Shown: positions 47,914 to 59,862, counted from the stretch's first letter. The stretch is 64,000 nt of DNA from an uncultured Roseobacter sp. (GCF_947488185.1 NZ_CANKYM010000003.1:756873-820872), one strand, 5' to 3'. Numbers and translations: made by a program. The notes: generated by a model not told the origin, from the letters alone.

Positions 47914-48111
47914 TTTAACGCTCAGGGGCGGATCGACGGGACAGGGGCTGACAGACGACACTTTTATCGATCTGATCCAAGGCCGGAGCGCTGAAACGGG
48001 CCGCTCCGGACAAGGAAAATGTGTCTTTGGCCGATGGCACGGGGCTGGAGCAACGCGGCAATGACGGCGTTGGTCTGTAGATGGAATAGCTGGAAATGAG
48101 GCAGCGAAAAA

Positions 48112-51765
<3,654 letters not shown>

Positions 51766-51976
51766 GGAGATTGAGAGTTGGGGACCAGCGCTGCAACGCT
51801 GATCCCCGCTCGCCCCAAGCCTAAACAGCGTGGGCAAAGGGCAAAGCTGTTCGGTCCAAAAGGCCGATGAAAGGAGCAAATACACGGAACGCAACGGTGA
51901 TCAACGACGCGCTGCTAACTCACAGGAAATACATGGTTTATCCACCAGCTGCCTGTGGAAAAGAGGAGTGACCATC

Positions 51977-52120
51977 ATGTCACGACGCAAGAATTCGGAG
52001 GTTACGAGTGCTAAAGCTGCATCTGCTGCATCTAAAGTACTCCGCAATCCGAAATCCTCAAAAGCTGCTAAGACAGCAGCCGCGTCGGCGCTGACACAGC
52101 GTCCGAACCGGAAGAAATAG
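51977..52120 (+). CDS. Conserved-looking 47-aa basic alanine-rich protein
   Basis: The ATG at 51977 follows AAGAGGAG by 6 bases and encodes MSRRKNSEVTSAKAASAASK, VLRNPKSSKAAKTAAASALT and QRPNRKK. The composition is strongly basic with Ala, Ser and Lys, like small histone-like or nucleoid-associated peptides. From memory, proteins of this pattern recur in alphaproteobacteria, but their function is unknown. It lies 211 bp after nrdJ and is followed directly by the hairpin-rich region at 52136. Confidence 0.7.
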   Translation: MSRRKNSEVTSAKAASAASKVLRNPKSSKAAKTAAASALTQRPNRKK

Positions 52121-52135
52121 CATTCTTCCAAGAAA

Positions 52136-52447
52136 ACGCGTCCCTGGGGGACGTGTAGGGGTGGCGGTTTTGCCCACGGGCAGTCCGCACCCCGACGAAT
52201 ACCGGCAGGGCAGGGTGGGACCTTGGCCTTCCAGTTACCCAGCGGAGCAGGACTTCGCAGGTTTTCGAAAGGAAACCCGCTCAGTCCTGCTCCGTGAGAC
52301 ATCCTTGGATGTCTCACGGGACACGGGGCGGGTGCGCTCGCCCCCGACGACGTTCAGGCCGCAGGCAGAAAAATACCGAGCGGTTAACATATTGAGCCTG
52401 AACGGCGAAACTGAACGGAGGGCTTCGGCTCTCCGTTTTTTCTTTTT
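52136..52447 (+). ncRNA. Candidate large structured RNA, unassigned
   Basis: About 310 bases hold a nearly unbroken series of stems. H1 is 52136-52156. H2 is 52158-52193, with an inner TGCC/GGCA hairpin. H4 has 12-bp perfect arms 52243-52254 and 52283-52294, enclosing a second helix closed by a C-GAAA-G tetraloop. H5 is 52295-52316 with a CUUG loop, and H6 is 52325-52344. H7 has 9-bp arms 52351-52359 and 52396-52404. The last is the terminator stem at 52414-52437 with a UUCG loop. No plausible ORF covers the region and only the plus strand has a T-run. It could be a free RNA or the 3' UTR of the 47-aa gene. I could not match it to tmRNA, RNase P RNA, 6S RNA or SRP RNA. Confidence 0.5.
52414..52447 (+). 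terminator. Strong rho-independent terminator with UUCG loop
   Basis: A 10-bp stem (52414-52423 with 52428-52437, one G-T pair) closes a TTCG tetraloop. It is followed by a T-tract interrupted by one C (52436-52447). It ends the hairpin-rich region and faces away from nrdJ. Confidence 0.92.
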
Positions 52448-52687
52448 GCCGACAGGTTTTCGATCTGACCGTTGCACGCTGCGGTGGCCCGGCGCACGCG
52501 CACCAACCCGCGGGTTGGCTTTCCGTCATCTACATTGGAACTTTCCCGCCGAGGTTGTGCTTCCACAACCGTGTCAGAGAAATTATTTAGGAAAATCATT
52601 GCTCTCATGCTGTTTTCCAACGCGCATAACTTGACAATTTGCCCACCAGTGAGCAAGATTTCGCCATATTTAGGAAGGTGGGTTAAG

Positions 52688-53272
52688 ATGACTTTTTTCA
52701 AGACGAGCGCCCTTTTGGTGGGCCTCATATTAAGCATGCCAATGGCGGCCTCCGCGGCAACCCTGATTGGCGATACTTTCAACTATCAGGTTGGCCTTGC
52801 ATCAAATCCGAATCTCCAGAACGGCTCGGCAGTTGCCGGGGCGGGTGTGGATTTTTCCGCTGATTTCGTCAGTGATCGTTTCATTGATGTGGATGTGTCT
52901 GAAGACACAATTACGTTCCAGTGGCGCGAGGCGGGCCTCATCGGCGCGAATTTCGAGGACTTCGAGGTGGCGGGCTGGTTCATCTCTTTGACGGGGCTGG
53001 ACTTTGGCAACGGTATTGCCAGCGTCGGCGTTGTGGAGGACGCTGGAACGTCAAGATTTCCGTTTGGCGGGAATGTTGTCGTAGCTCCAACACAAAATTC
53101 GATCCTGCTTGGACTTAACCGTATCTGGGATGGCAACTCCTCTGTCACGGTCTCATTGACCGAGGTAGAGATCTCGCCAGAGGTCGTTCCTCTGCCGGCG
53201 TCGGCACCGCTGTTGCTGGCGGGCTTCGGGGGTATCATGATGTTGCGGCGCAAGCGCAAAGCAGCAGCCTGA
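52688..53272 (+). CDS. Secreted VPLPA-CTERM protein
   Basis: This 194-aa protein has a signal peptide (TSALLVGLILSMPMAASAA) and a beta-rich body of about 140 residues without known domain. It ends in VPLPASAPLLLAGFGGIMML followed by RRKRK. This is the VPLPA-CTERM sorting signal (conserved motif, membrane helix, basic tail) recognised by an exosortase in roseobacters and linked to exopolysaccharide or surface export. No exosortase is in the window. The region upstream of 52688 is antisense-free and the start has GGTGG nearby. A terminator follows at 53309. Confidence 0.85.
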   Translation: MTFFKTSALLVGLILSMPMAASAATLIGDTFNYQVGLASNPNLQNGSAVAGAGVDFSADFVSDRFIDVDVSEDTITFQWREAGLIGANFEDFEVAGWFISLTGLDFGNGIASVGVVEDAGTSRFPFGGNVVVAPTQNSILLGLNRIWDGNSSVTVSLTEVEISPEVVPLPASAPLLLAGFGGIMMLRRKRKAAA

Positions 53273-53308
53273 CTTGTCGCGACCACTGGCTGTTCTGAGA
53301 AATCTTGG

Positions 53309-53344
53309 CGGGGCGTCCCTTTCTTGGGGTGCCCCGTGTTTTTT
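53309..53344 (+). terminator. Rho-independent terminator after the VPLPA-CTERM gene
   Basis: The stem CGGGGC (53309-53314) pairs with GCCCCG (53331-53336). An inner CCC/GGG pairs as well, and a run of six T residues (53339-53344) follows. It ends the VPLPA-CTERM transcript just before the convergent sigma factor stop. Confidence 0.85.
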
Positions 53345-53349
53345 GTGAC

Positions 53350-53853
53350 CTAGTAAAGATCGGAGACCGGGGCTTTCTGGGCAATCCCCATCTCTGCGCG
53401 CAGTTTGGAGCGCGCACGGGCTAGGCGTGACATTACCGTGCCCAGGGGCAATCCGGTGCGTTGCGCCAGGGCGGTCGGGCTGGTTTCGCCGGCCGCGATC
53501 ATGTTGATCAGCAAGGCCTGCGTCTCAGGCAGTTTTTCCACCGCAGCGGCGAGATCGGCACAGGCCATGCGCGCAGGCGCTGTCGGCGGGACCGCGGCAC
53601 TTTCCTCCTCCAGCGGATCGGTTGGCTTGTCAGATCGCCAGCGCTGTCGGGCGAGATTGCGCAGGATGGTCATGGCATAGCGGTCGAGATCGTCGACCTC
53701 TGCGCCCTTGCGCAGGGCTGCCCAGAGTTTCAGTGCGGTTTCCTGCGCCAGGTCGTCAGCGTCACTCTGGCTGTCGCTGAGGCGCCGGGCGCGCCCGGCA
53801 AGGCGGGGCAATAGGGCGTCCAGATCGGAAGGCATGTCGTGTGTCGAGTACAT
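53350..53853 (-). CDS. ECF-type RNA polymerase sigma factor
   Basis: This 167-aa sigma-70 family protein has region 2 (DADDLAQETALKLWAAL; YAMTILRNLARQRWR) and region 4 (LPETQALLINMIAAGETSPT; LAQRTGLPLGTVMSRLARAR). It is a small ECF factor. I start at ATG 53853 with AAGGAG seven bases upstream; the frame continues to 53976 without sense. No anti-sigma gene is adjacent. Its divergent neighbour is an EF-hand protein, which may be a target or part of the same regulon. Confidence 0.9.
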   Translation of the reverse strand: MYSTHDMPSDLDALLPRLAGRARRLSDSQSDADDLAQETALKLWAALRKGAEVDDLDRYAMTILRNLARQRWRSDKPTDPLEEESAAVPPTAPARMACADLAAAVEKLPETQALLINMIAAGETSPTALAQRTGLPLGTVMSRLARARSKLRAEMGIAQKAPVSDLY

Positions 53854-54116
53854 GTCGGGCTCCTTTTGATTGGGACCAACACCAGCATCGCAGGTCTGTT
53901 CCGGGGTGCCAGACGGGGGCTTTTTGCCGATCGCGGTTTTTGGGCCTTTTTCGGCGAGCCGCCGCCACCTGCCCATGCCTCAATCGGCGGGGAATGGCGC
54001 GATCCGCCTGTGCCGCACCGCAGCAGGGACGAAACAGCCGTTTTGCGCATCTACCCCACTGAGGCGCCGAGTTGTGCCTTGGACACTTATGTTCAAACCT
54101 AAATGGGAGTACCCAA

Positions 54117-54353
54117 ATGAAACTGATCACCAAAACCACAGTTGCAACCATCGCTCTTCTGTCGGCCTCTGCGGCCTTCGCACAGCTGGCGGCGGATGCG
54201 AATGGCGATGGCGTTCTGACAATCGATGAGGTTCAGGCAGTATATCCTGACATCACCGCAGAGTCCTTCAGCACGATGGATCTCAATGCGGACGGCGCGC
54301 TGGACGAAGCCGAAGTGCAATCCGCGCAAGAAGCTGGCCTGATGCCAGCCTAA
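54117..54353 (+). CDS. Small secreted EF-hand calcium-binding protein
   Basis: This 78-aa protein has a signal peptide (TTVATIALLSASAAFAQ) and two EF-hand loops, DANGDGVLTIDE and DLNADGALDEAE, each with the canonical acidic and glycine positions. The mature protein is about 56 residues and very acidic, so it is probably a periplasmic calcium sensor or buffer. It starts after GGGAGT and is divergent from the ECF sigma gene. Confidence 0.88.
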   Translation: MKLITKTTVATIALLSASAAFAQLAADANGDGVLTIDEVQAVYPDITAESFSTMDLNADGALDEAEVQSAQEAGLMPA

Positions 54354-54409
54354 CCAGCCAACAGGCCTGAGATGGACGCCTTTCGATTCTGATGGCAGGC
54401 GCTCAGGTC

Positions 54410-54453
54410 GAGATGCCCGGTTTCTCCCCCAAGAGCCGGGCATCTCCTTTTTC
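54410..54453 (+). terminator. Rho-independent terminator after the EF-hand gene
   Basis: GAGATGCCCGG (54410-54420) pairs perfectly with CCGGGCATCTC (54436-54446), followed by CTTTTTC. The T-run is on the plus strand, so it ends the EF-hand transcript. It abuts the stop of the convergent methyltransferase gene. Confidence 0.88.
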
Positions 54454-55992
54454 TTACGCGGGCAAGTGGATTTTGAACCGCGCCCGTATCTGCGCATCCA
54501 AGGCCGGATCAAACCGTGCTGAGGCCCGTTGCCCCAATATGTCGTCTTTGCGCGCGGTGGCCTTTTCAATCAAATCGGGTTTTCCCAGTTCAACCCATTC
54601 CTTTGGCGACGTACGATCCCCGAAGGTCGGGTAGACGTGGTCCTGTTGCATGCGTCCCAGTGTTTGCTCCGTCCCGAGATAGTGCCCCGGCCCGCCCAGA
54701 CAGACCTCTCGGATCTGATCGACCGCAAGGGTTTCATCATTGACCTCAATCCCGCGCACGCAGCGCAACGCCTGACCAATCAGGTCATCGCCCAAAATCA
54801 GCGATTCATGGCAAAAGCCCAGCAATGAGGCATGCATACCCGCCGCCTCATACACCATGTTGAGCCCCGCAAGCCCGGCCATCACGTTGGAGCACATCTG
54901 CTCCCATCCGGCCTGCATATCGGGCAGCTTTGCATCGGCAATCCCTGCGGCAGCCCCGCCGGGCAGACCGTAGTACTTGTGCATCTGGGCGCAGCCTGCG
55001 GTCAAAAGTGCCTGTTCGCCGGACCCGCCGGTCATCGCACCCGTGCGCAGGTCGAGCCCGAAGGGCCAGGTGCCGAACACCGCCGGGTGGCCCGGTTTCA
55101 CTGCGTTCACATAGACCAGCCCGGCGAGGCATTCTGCAACGGCCTGCACAATGGCACCCGCTACCGTCGAGGGCGCCGTGGCCCCGGCCATGCCGGCAGA
55201 GAGCAGCAGCACCGGCATGCCCGCCCGGATACACTCCTCCATGACCTCGCAGGATTCGGTGGCAAACTTCATGGGAGGCACAACAAAGCAATTGGTATTG
55301 CTGACGAAAGGTCGTGCACGCCAGGCCTCTTCGCCGCCCGCGATCATATGCAGTAGCTCGATGCCGTGTTTCACGAAACCGGGATCGGTGAAGGAGATGC
55401 CGATGTGTTTCGTGGTGCCCGCGCAGCAGGCGTAGATGGAATTCAGATCCATTTCGAGGTTGTCGGTGATGTCGCGGCAGACCATTGGGCGCTGCAGGAA
55501 GTGGATATTGTCGAGCTGGTCGGCAATCCGCGCGGCGTCATGCAGGTCCTGCACACCGCATTCGCGGTAGCTGCTGCCATCGACCTCGACCAGATGCACA
55601 GCGGCACCTGCCGTGCCGTAGTGCACGCGGTGACCGGACAGCTCCAGATCATGCGCCGGGTCCCGGCCCATCAGGGTGACGGACCGGTTGGCGCGCGCAA
55701 TCGTGTCCTCCACCAGTGCGCGGGGAAAGCGGAGGCGACCGTCGTTGCCAAGGATGGCCCCTGCGCCGGTCAGATAAGCGATGCCGGACGGTGGCGCATC
55801 GGCGAGGCCGATCTCTTCCAGCGCATTGAGGGCTGCGCCATGGATCTTGTCCATATCGGTGGCGGTAAGGGGTTTGTACTTACCGCCGGACATGCCGGGA
55901 CGGATCGGGCGCAGGTGAGAGGCGAGGGGGGCAGCACGGGCAGCACGGCGCGCCGAGCGTCCGCCGCTGCGTGTTTGGGTTCTTTGTGTCAT
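54454..55992 (-). CDS. MttB-family methyltransferase lacking pyrrolysine
   Basis: This 512-aa protein belongs to the trimethylamine methyltransferase (COG5598) family: LNALEEIGLADAPPS, HYGTAGAAVHLVEVDG, MVCRDITDNLEMDLNSIYAC, TTKHIGISF and FGTWPFGLDLRTGAMTGGSG. There is no in-frame amber codon, so it is the non-pyrrolysine form. In characterised relatives such as MtgB this form demethylates quaternary amines like glycine betaine and passes the methyl group to a corrinoid protein. No corrinoid protein gene lies nearby. An Arg-rich N-terminus of 30 residues precedes the domain. The substrate is unknown. Confidence 0.88.
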   Translation of the reverse strand: MTQRTQTRSGGRSARRAARAAPLASHLRPIRPGMSGGKYKPLTATDMDKIHGAALNALEEIGLADAPPSGIAYLTGAGAILGNDGRLRFPRALVEDTIARANRSVTLMGRDPAHDLELSGHRVHYGTAGAAVHLVEVDGSSYRECGVQDLHDAARIADQLDNIHFLQRPMVCRDITDNLEMDLNSIYACCAGTTKHIGISFTDPGFVKHGIELLHMIAGGEEAWRARPFVSNTNCFVVPPMKFATESCEVMEECIRAGMPVLLLSAGMAGATAPSTVAGAIVQAVAECLAGLVYVNAVKPGHPAVFGTWPFGLDLRTGAMTGGSGEQALLTAGCAQMHKYYGLPGGAAAGIADAKLPDMQAGWEQMCSNVMAGLAGLNMVYEAAGMHASLLGFCHESLILGDDLIGQALRCVRGIEVNDETLAVDQIREVCLGGPGHYLGTEQTLGRMQQDHVYPTFGDRTSPKEWVELGKPDLIEKATARKDDILGQRASARFDPALDAQIRARFKIHLPA

Positions 55993-56030
55993 GTGGTCGT
56001 CCTGAAAAGAAAAAGAGGGTCGGCTTTGGC

Positions 56031-56123
56031 TTACGCCGCAGCTGGTCGCCCGCGCGCCGCACGGCCCCGCTCCGCACCGATGGTGCGTACCACGATGTTG
56101 ATCTTGCTCAGATCATCCTGCAT
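56031..56123 (-). CDS. Possible 30-aa leader peptide upstream of the MttB-family gene
   Basis: The ATG at 56123 follows GGAGAGGA by about 7 bases and opens a 30-codon frame, MQDDLSKINIVVRTIGAERG then RAARGRPAAA, ending 38 bp before the methyltransferase start on the same strand. The strong ribosome site and fixed position suggest translation as a leader or small partner protein. It is too short to be sure. Arginine richness matches the downstream protein's N-terminus. Confidence 0.45.
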   Translation of the reverse strand: MQDDLSKINIVVRTIGAERGRAARGRPAAA

Positions 56124-56396
56124 CGGGATTTCCTCTCCTCGGCCTAACCTGCGTTGCTGCTGCAGAACCGGTCAAGCCTGTTTGCGACCCGACGTCGTTT
56201 TTCGACTTTTTAAGAGCGACAGATGAACGCAGCAAATATCTGCCGATCTTGCCCGTCGAAATCAGGCGATTTGGGCCCGTTTCCGCCGCCTCACGTTTCA
56301 TTGATCGTCTGTGCATTGAACCAAACTGCAGCATCCACAGTTATGCCCAAGAGGATGCCGTAAAAGGCGTTCGCAACCCATAATAAGGACATGACA

Positions 56397-57002
56397 ATGA
56401 AAAAGATTTTGAGTGCAGCAGCCGCGGTGACCGCGACAGCCCTGATGACCGTGCCCGCATTTGCCGGAGCACTGGATGAACCCGTCGTAACGCCCGTACC
56501 CACCGCGCCACCGCCTGCACCTGTCTATACAGGAGGTGACTGGACCGGTTTCTACGCCGGTGCGCAAATCGGCAATCTGGACGTGGACGGTGAAAACGGT
56601 TTGGCCGGCGTTGGTGGCGATGACACCACTTACGGTTTGCACGCCGGTTACAACTATGACTTCGGCACCTGGGTTGTGGGTGGTGAACTCGACTATGACG
56701 ATGCCAGCGTAGATCTGACACCCGGCGGTGCCTCCGTCGATTCCGTCTGGCGTGCCAAGCTGCGCGGTGGTTATGACTTCGGGCGTACGCTGGTCTATGC
56801 GACTGCCGGTTTTGCCGATCTGGACACATCCGTCGGCAGCGATACCGGCGAGTTCTATGGCGTTGGCGTTTCGTACAAAGCCACCGAACAATTCATCGTG
56901 TCAGGTGAATACCTGATGCATGACTTCAGCGACATCGGTGGTGCCGCTGGCGTGGATGCAGAGGCGGACACTTTCACAGTGCGCGCATCCTGGCAATTCT
57001 GA
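56397..57002 (+). CDS. Outer-membrane beta-barrel protein
   Basis: This 201-aa protein has a signal peptide (ILSAAAAVTATALMTVPAFA) and a short Pro-rich linker (PVVTPVPTAPPPAPVYTG). An eight-stranded barrel follows, starting GDWTGFYAGAQIG and ending in the C-terminal aromatic WQF typical of outer-membrane barrels. It resembles the Omp25/porin-like family. The start at 56397 follows AAGGAC; ATG 56391 two codons earlier is possible. A terminator follows at 57024. Confidence 0.88.
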   Translation: MKKILSAAAAVTATALMTVPAFAGALDEPVVTPVPTAPPPAPVYTGGDWTGFYAGAQIGNLDVDGENGLAGVGGDDTTYGLHAGYNYDFGTWVVGGELDYDDASVDLTPGGASVDSVWRAKLRGGYDFGRTLVYATAGFADLDTSVGSDTGEFYGVGVSYKATEQFIVSGEYLMHDFSDIGGAAGVDAEADTFTVRASWQF

Positions 57003-57023
57003 TCTGAGTTTCCTCCCCAGGAA

Positions 57024-57058
57024 GGGCCCGGTCGTCGCAAGACGCCGGGCCCATTTTC
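57024..57058 (+). terminator. Rho-independent terminator after the outer-membrane barrel gene
   Basis: GGGCCCGG (57024-57031) pairs with CCGGGCCC (57045-57052), with an inner CGTC/GACG helix closed by a GCAA tetraloop and one bulged T. ATTTTC follows. It ends the barrel transcript and abuts the convergent aminotransferase stop. Confidence 0.8.
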
Positions 57059-58229
57059 ATGCGGCGCGTTTTTCCGCGTGGGTGCAGAGCTTGCTCAGGG
57101 CCTGCTCGAACGCTCTGTCTTCGATGGTCATGGCCACGCGGATATGACCGGCAGCCGAGGTGCCAAAGCTTTCACCCGGCATGACGGCGATATGGTGTGT
57201 CTCCAGCAAGTCGTAAGCAAAGGCCTCACCGGTCATGCCAGTCGCGCGGATGTCCAGCATCAGATACATCGCCCCCTGCGCTGGTACGAGCCCGACGGTG
57301 TTTTGGCGGGCGATCACTTGCTTGGCCAAGGCTCTGCGCCGCTGGAAGGGTGCGGCGATCTCCGCCTCGAAGGCGGCTCCCTGTTTCAGCGCGAAATCAC
57401 TGGCATCCTGAATGAATCCCGGCACCCCATAGGTGGTGTGGGTGGCCAGCGTAATCAGGTTTGCAATCACCGCCTCCGGCCCCACGATCCAGCCGCAGCG
57501 CGAGCCTGTCATGGCATGCGATTTGGACATGGAGCCCACCACCAGCGTGCGTTCTGCCATGCCCGGCAGGGCGCGGGGGGACAGGTGGCGTCCTTCCCAG
57601 ACCTGGGTGTCATAGACTTCGTCCGAGATCAGCCACAGATCATCGGACTGGCATGTCTCGGCGATCATGGAGAGGGTCGCGTCGGAATAAACCACGCCGG
57701 TTGGGTTGTTCGGCGTGTTGATGAGCAAGGAGGCGGCGTTCCGCGACTGCGCGCGCAGGTCCTCCGCGCGCGGCTGAAACGCCTCCGCCGCGTGGGTTTT
57801 GATCGCTTGGGGGATGGCCCCCACACCGCGGAGTGTACCTGGGTAGGTGGCGTAGTAGGGATCAATGTAGAGCGCGGTATCCCCGGGATCGCAGGCCGCC
57901 ATATGCGCGGCAAAGAGCGCGGCTTGCCCACCGGGTGTGATCACGACATTGTTTCGGTTGGTGGGGACGCCCGTGCGCGCCTGCACCCGCGCGGCCACCG
58001 TGTCACGCAGGGTGTCCGTTCCCGGCACCGCTGCGTAGCCAGTGTGACCCGACATCGCGGCGGCATGCATCTTTTGCAGGATCGGTGCGGCGGTGCGGAT
58101 GTCGTGTTCGCCAATCGTCAGTTCCGTGACGGCAATGCCATCGGCAATCATGCGGCGCGCTTTCAGGAACACGTCCCAGCCGTCTGATCCGCCCCCGGTG
58201 AGGCCCGTTATTCGCGTGGATTGATGCAT
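57057..58229 (-). CDS. PLP-dependent class I/II aminotransferase
   Basis: This 390-aa fold-type I enzyme has VVITPGGQAALFAAHMAACD, ALYIDPYYATYPGTL, LLINTPNNPTGVVYS, WLISDEVYDTQVWEG and the cofactor-binding lysine in GSMSKSHAMTGSRCGW. It resembles aspartate/arginine-pyruvate type aminotransferases, but the substrate cannot be told. I start at ATG 58229 with GGAGG five bases upstream; the frame extends to 58283 without support. Confidence 0.92.
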   Translation of the reverse strand: MHQSTRITGLTGGGSDGWDVFLKARRMIADGIAVTELTIGEHDIRTAAPILQKMHAAAMSGHTGYAAVPGTDTLRDTVAARVQARTGVPTNRNNVVITPGGQAALFAAHMAACDPGDTALYIDPYYATYPGTLRGVGAIPQAIKTHAAEAFQPRAEDLRAQSRNAASLLINTPNNPTGVVYSDATLSMIAETCQSDDLWLISDEVYDTQVWEGRHLSPRALPGMAERTLVVGSMSKSHAMTGSRCGWIVGPEAVIANLITLATHTTYGVPGFIQDASDFALKQGAAFEAEIAAPFQRRRALAKQVIARQNTVGLVPAQGAMYLMLDIRATGMTGEAFAYDLLETHHIAVMPGESFGTSAAGHIRVAMTIEDRAFEQALSKLCTHAEKRAA

Positions 58230-58449
58230 GGCTGCCTCCGTCAGTCTCTTGCGCAGGGGCGCAGAGGTGGCACGATTCGTCAATCGGCCTTGACCGGCGC
58301 CTCCGCGTCGGGCTAGGGATGGGGCATGACCAGAACCACGCTCATTTGCTGTATTATTTGCTGAACTCCCCCAGCGGGCGGTTTTAGGTCTTTTTCAACC
58401 TGTCACAAGATTGCTAAGCCCGCGTCACACCCGCGCAAGGACGCCTGTC

Positions 58450-59862
58450 ATGACGACATTGAAACTCTACAACACAAGAAAAAGGCAGAAAGAGGCGTTC
58501 ACCCCTCTCGATGCGCAGAATGTGCGCATGTATGTCTGCGGTCCAACCGTCTATGACCGCGCGCATCTTGGTAATGCGCGGCCTGTGATCGTCTTTGATG
58601 TGCTCTTTCGGCTTCTGCGCCACGTGTATGGCGCGGATCACGTGACCTATGCGCGCAATTTCACGGATGTGGAGGACAAGATCAACGCCCGCGCGTCAGA
58701 GACCGGGCGCGCCATCGGCGATCTCACCAACGAGACGATTCAGTGGTATCTTGAGGATATGTCCGCCGTTGGTGCGCTGGAGCCCACCGCCATGCCGCGT
58801 GCCACGCAGTACATTGATCAGATGATCGCGATGATCGCGGATCTCATCGCCAAGGGTCATGCCTATGAGGCGCAGGGCCATGTGCTCTTCGCCGTGGAGA
58901 GCTACAAGGAATATGGTGCGCTTTCCGGTCGGTCCGTTGATGACATGATCGCGGGTGCCCGGGTCGAGGTGGCACCCTACAAGCGCAACCCGATGGATTT
59001 CGTGTTGTGGAAACCCTCTTCGGAGGATCTGCCGGGTTGGGACAGCCCTTGGGGTCGGGGCCGTCCGGGTTGGCATATCGAATGCTCCGCCATGGCGCGT
59101 GATTTGCTGGGAGAGCGTTTCGACATCCACGGAGGTGGAATCGATCTGCAGTTCCCGCACCATGAAAACGAGATCGCCCAATCCCGCTGCGCGGGCCATG
59201 GGTTTGCGAACGTCTGGATGCACAATGAGATGCTTCAGGTCGAGGGCAAGAAGATGTCGAAGTCGCTGGGCAATTTCTTCACCGTGCGCGATTTGCTGGA
59301 CCAGGGCGTGCCGGGCGAGGTGATCCGTTTCGTGATGCTGTCGACGCACTACCGCAAGCCGATGGACTGGACGGAGAAGAAGCGGGAGGAAGCAGAGAAA
59401 ACGTTGCGCAAGTGGCGTGGTCTCGTCACGGGCATCGAGCCCGCGTCGAGCCCCGCGCCCGAGGTGATTACAGCGCTCAGTGACGACCTGAATGTGCCGG
59501 GCGCAATGGCAGAATTGCACCGTTTTGCGGCAGAAGGCGAAGCGGGACAACTTGCAGCTTCAGCTGCAGTATTGGGTTTGCTGGGTAACAATTTGTCTAA
59601 CTGGCCAGCTGTCAGTGAAGTCAGCGATGAGATTCGTGACACAATAGGAGAAATTGTCTCGATTTGGTCCGACAAGCGTGAGAACGAACTTTGGGATGAA
59701 GCAGATGAAATTCGTAGCTGGCTGCTGAGTAAGGGCATTCGTTTGACCTCCCAGAAAGGTCGTGCAAGCGAGTGGCGTCATGAGAATCCGGAAACGAACA
59801 GCGATGACGAACGAGACCTAAGAGCGAATGACTTGCGCAGATTCAAAGAGAGCCTGAAATGA
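58450..59862 (+). CDS. cysS: Cysteinyl-tRNA synthetase with atypical 3' end
   Basis: This class I synthetase of 470 aa has the HIGH-type motif in [17 protein letters not shown], zinc ligands in [19 protein letters not shown] and [11 protein letters not shown], and KMSKS in [13 protein letters not shown]. The last 100 or so residues (from about 59540) differ in character. The DNA becomes AT-richer and the ending ([20 protein letters not shown]) departs from the family's usual C-terminal tail. The protein is likely still functional, because the catalytic core is complete. I start at ATG 58450. Confidence 0.94.
   Translation: MTTLKLYNTRKRQKEAFTPLDAQNVRMYVCGPTVYDRAHLGNARPVIVFDVLFRLLRHVYGADHVTYARNFTDVEDKINARASETGRAIGDLTNETIQWYLEDMSAVGALEPTAMPRATQYIDQMIAMIADLIAKGHAYEAQGHVLFAVESYKEYGALSGRSVDDMIAGARVEVAPYKRNPMDFVLWKPSSEDLPGWDSPWGRGRPGWHIECSAMARDLLGERFDIHGGGIDLQFPHHENEIAQSRCAGHGFANVWMHNEMLQVEGKKMSKSLGNFFTVRDLLDQGVPGEVIRFVMLSTHYRKPMDWTEKKREEAEKTLRKWRGLVTGIEPASSPAPEVITALSDDLNVPGAMAELHRFAAEGEAGQLAASAAVLGLLGNNLSNWPAVSEVSDEIRDTIGEIVSIWSDKRENELWDEADEIRSWLLSKGIRLTSQKGRASEWRHENPETNSDDERDLRANDLRRFKESLK

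Larger units (their letters stand above)
47348..48111. other. 764-bp gene-free region upstream of nrdJ
   Basis: No convincing ORF is seen on either strand. The region is AT-richer than its surroundings and contains four NrdR-box-like palindromes, described separately. It probably holds the divergent promoters of the helical-repeat gene and nrdJ. I looked for a cobalamin riboswitch, which often controls class II reductases, but saw neither the B12 box nor the conserved core. Confidence 0.6.

Noticed and set aside
47348..48111. Cobalamin riboswitch ahead of nrdJ
   Set aside because: The B12 box and the conserved core bases could not be found on the plus strand.
52136..52447. tmRNA, RNase P RNA, 6S RNA or SRP RNA at the hairpin-rich region
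   Set aside because: No tRNA-like ends or tag-coding ORF, no RNase P core such as GAGGAAAGTCC, no SRP GGAAG/AGCA loop, and the multi-stem layout is unlike the single long 6S hairpin.
52161..52634. 157-aa ORF across the hairpin region
   Set aside because: Composition is not protein-like and the underlying DNA is explained by perfect inverted repeats.
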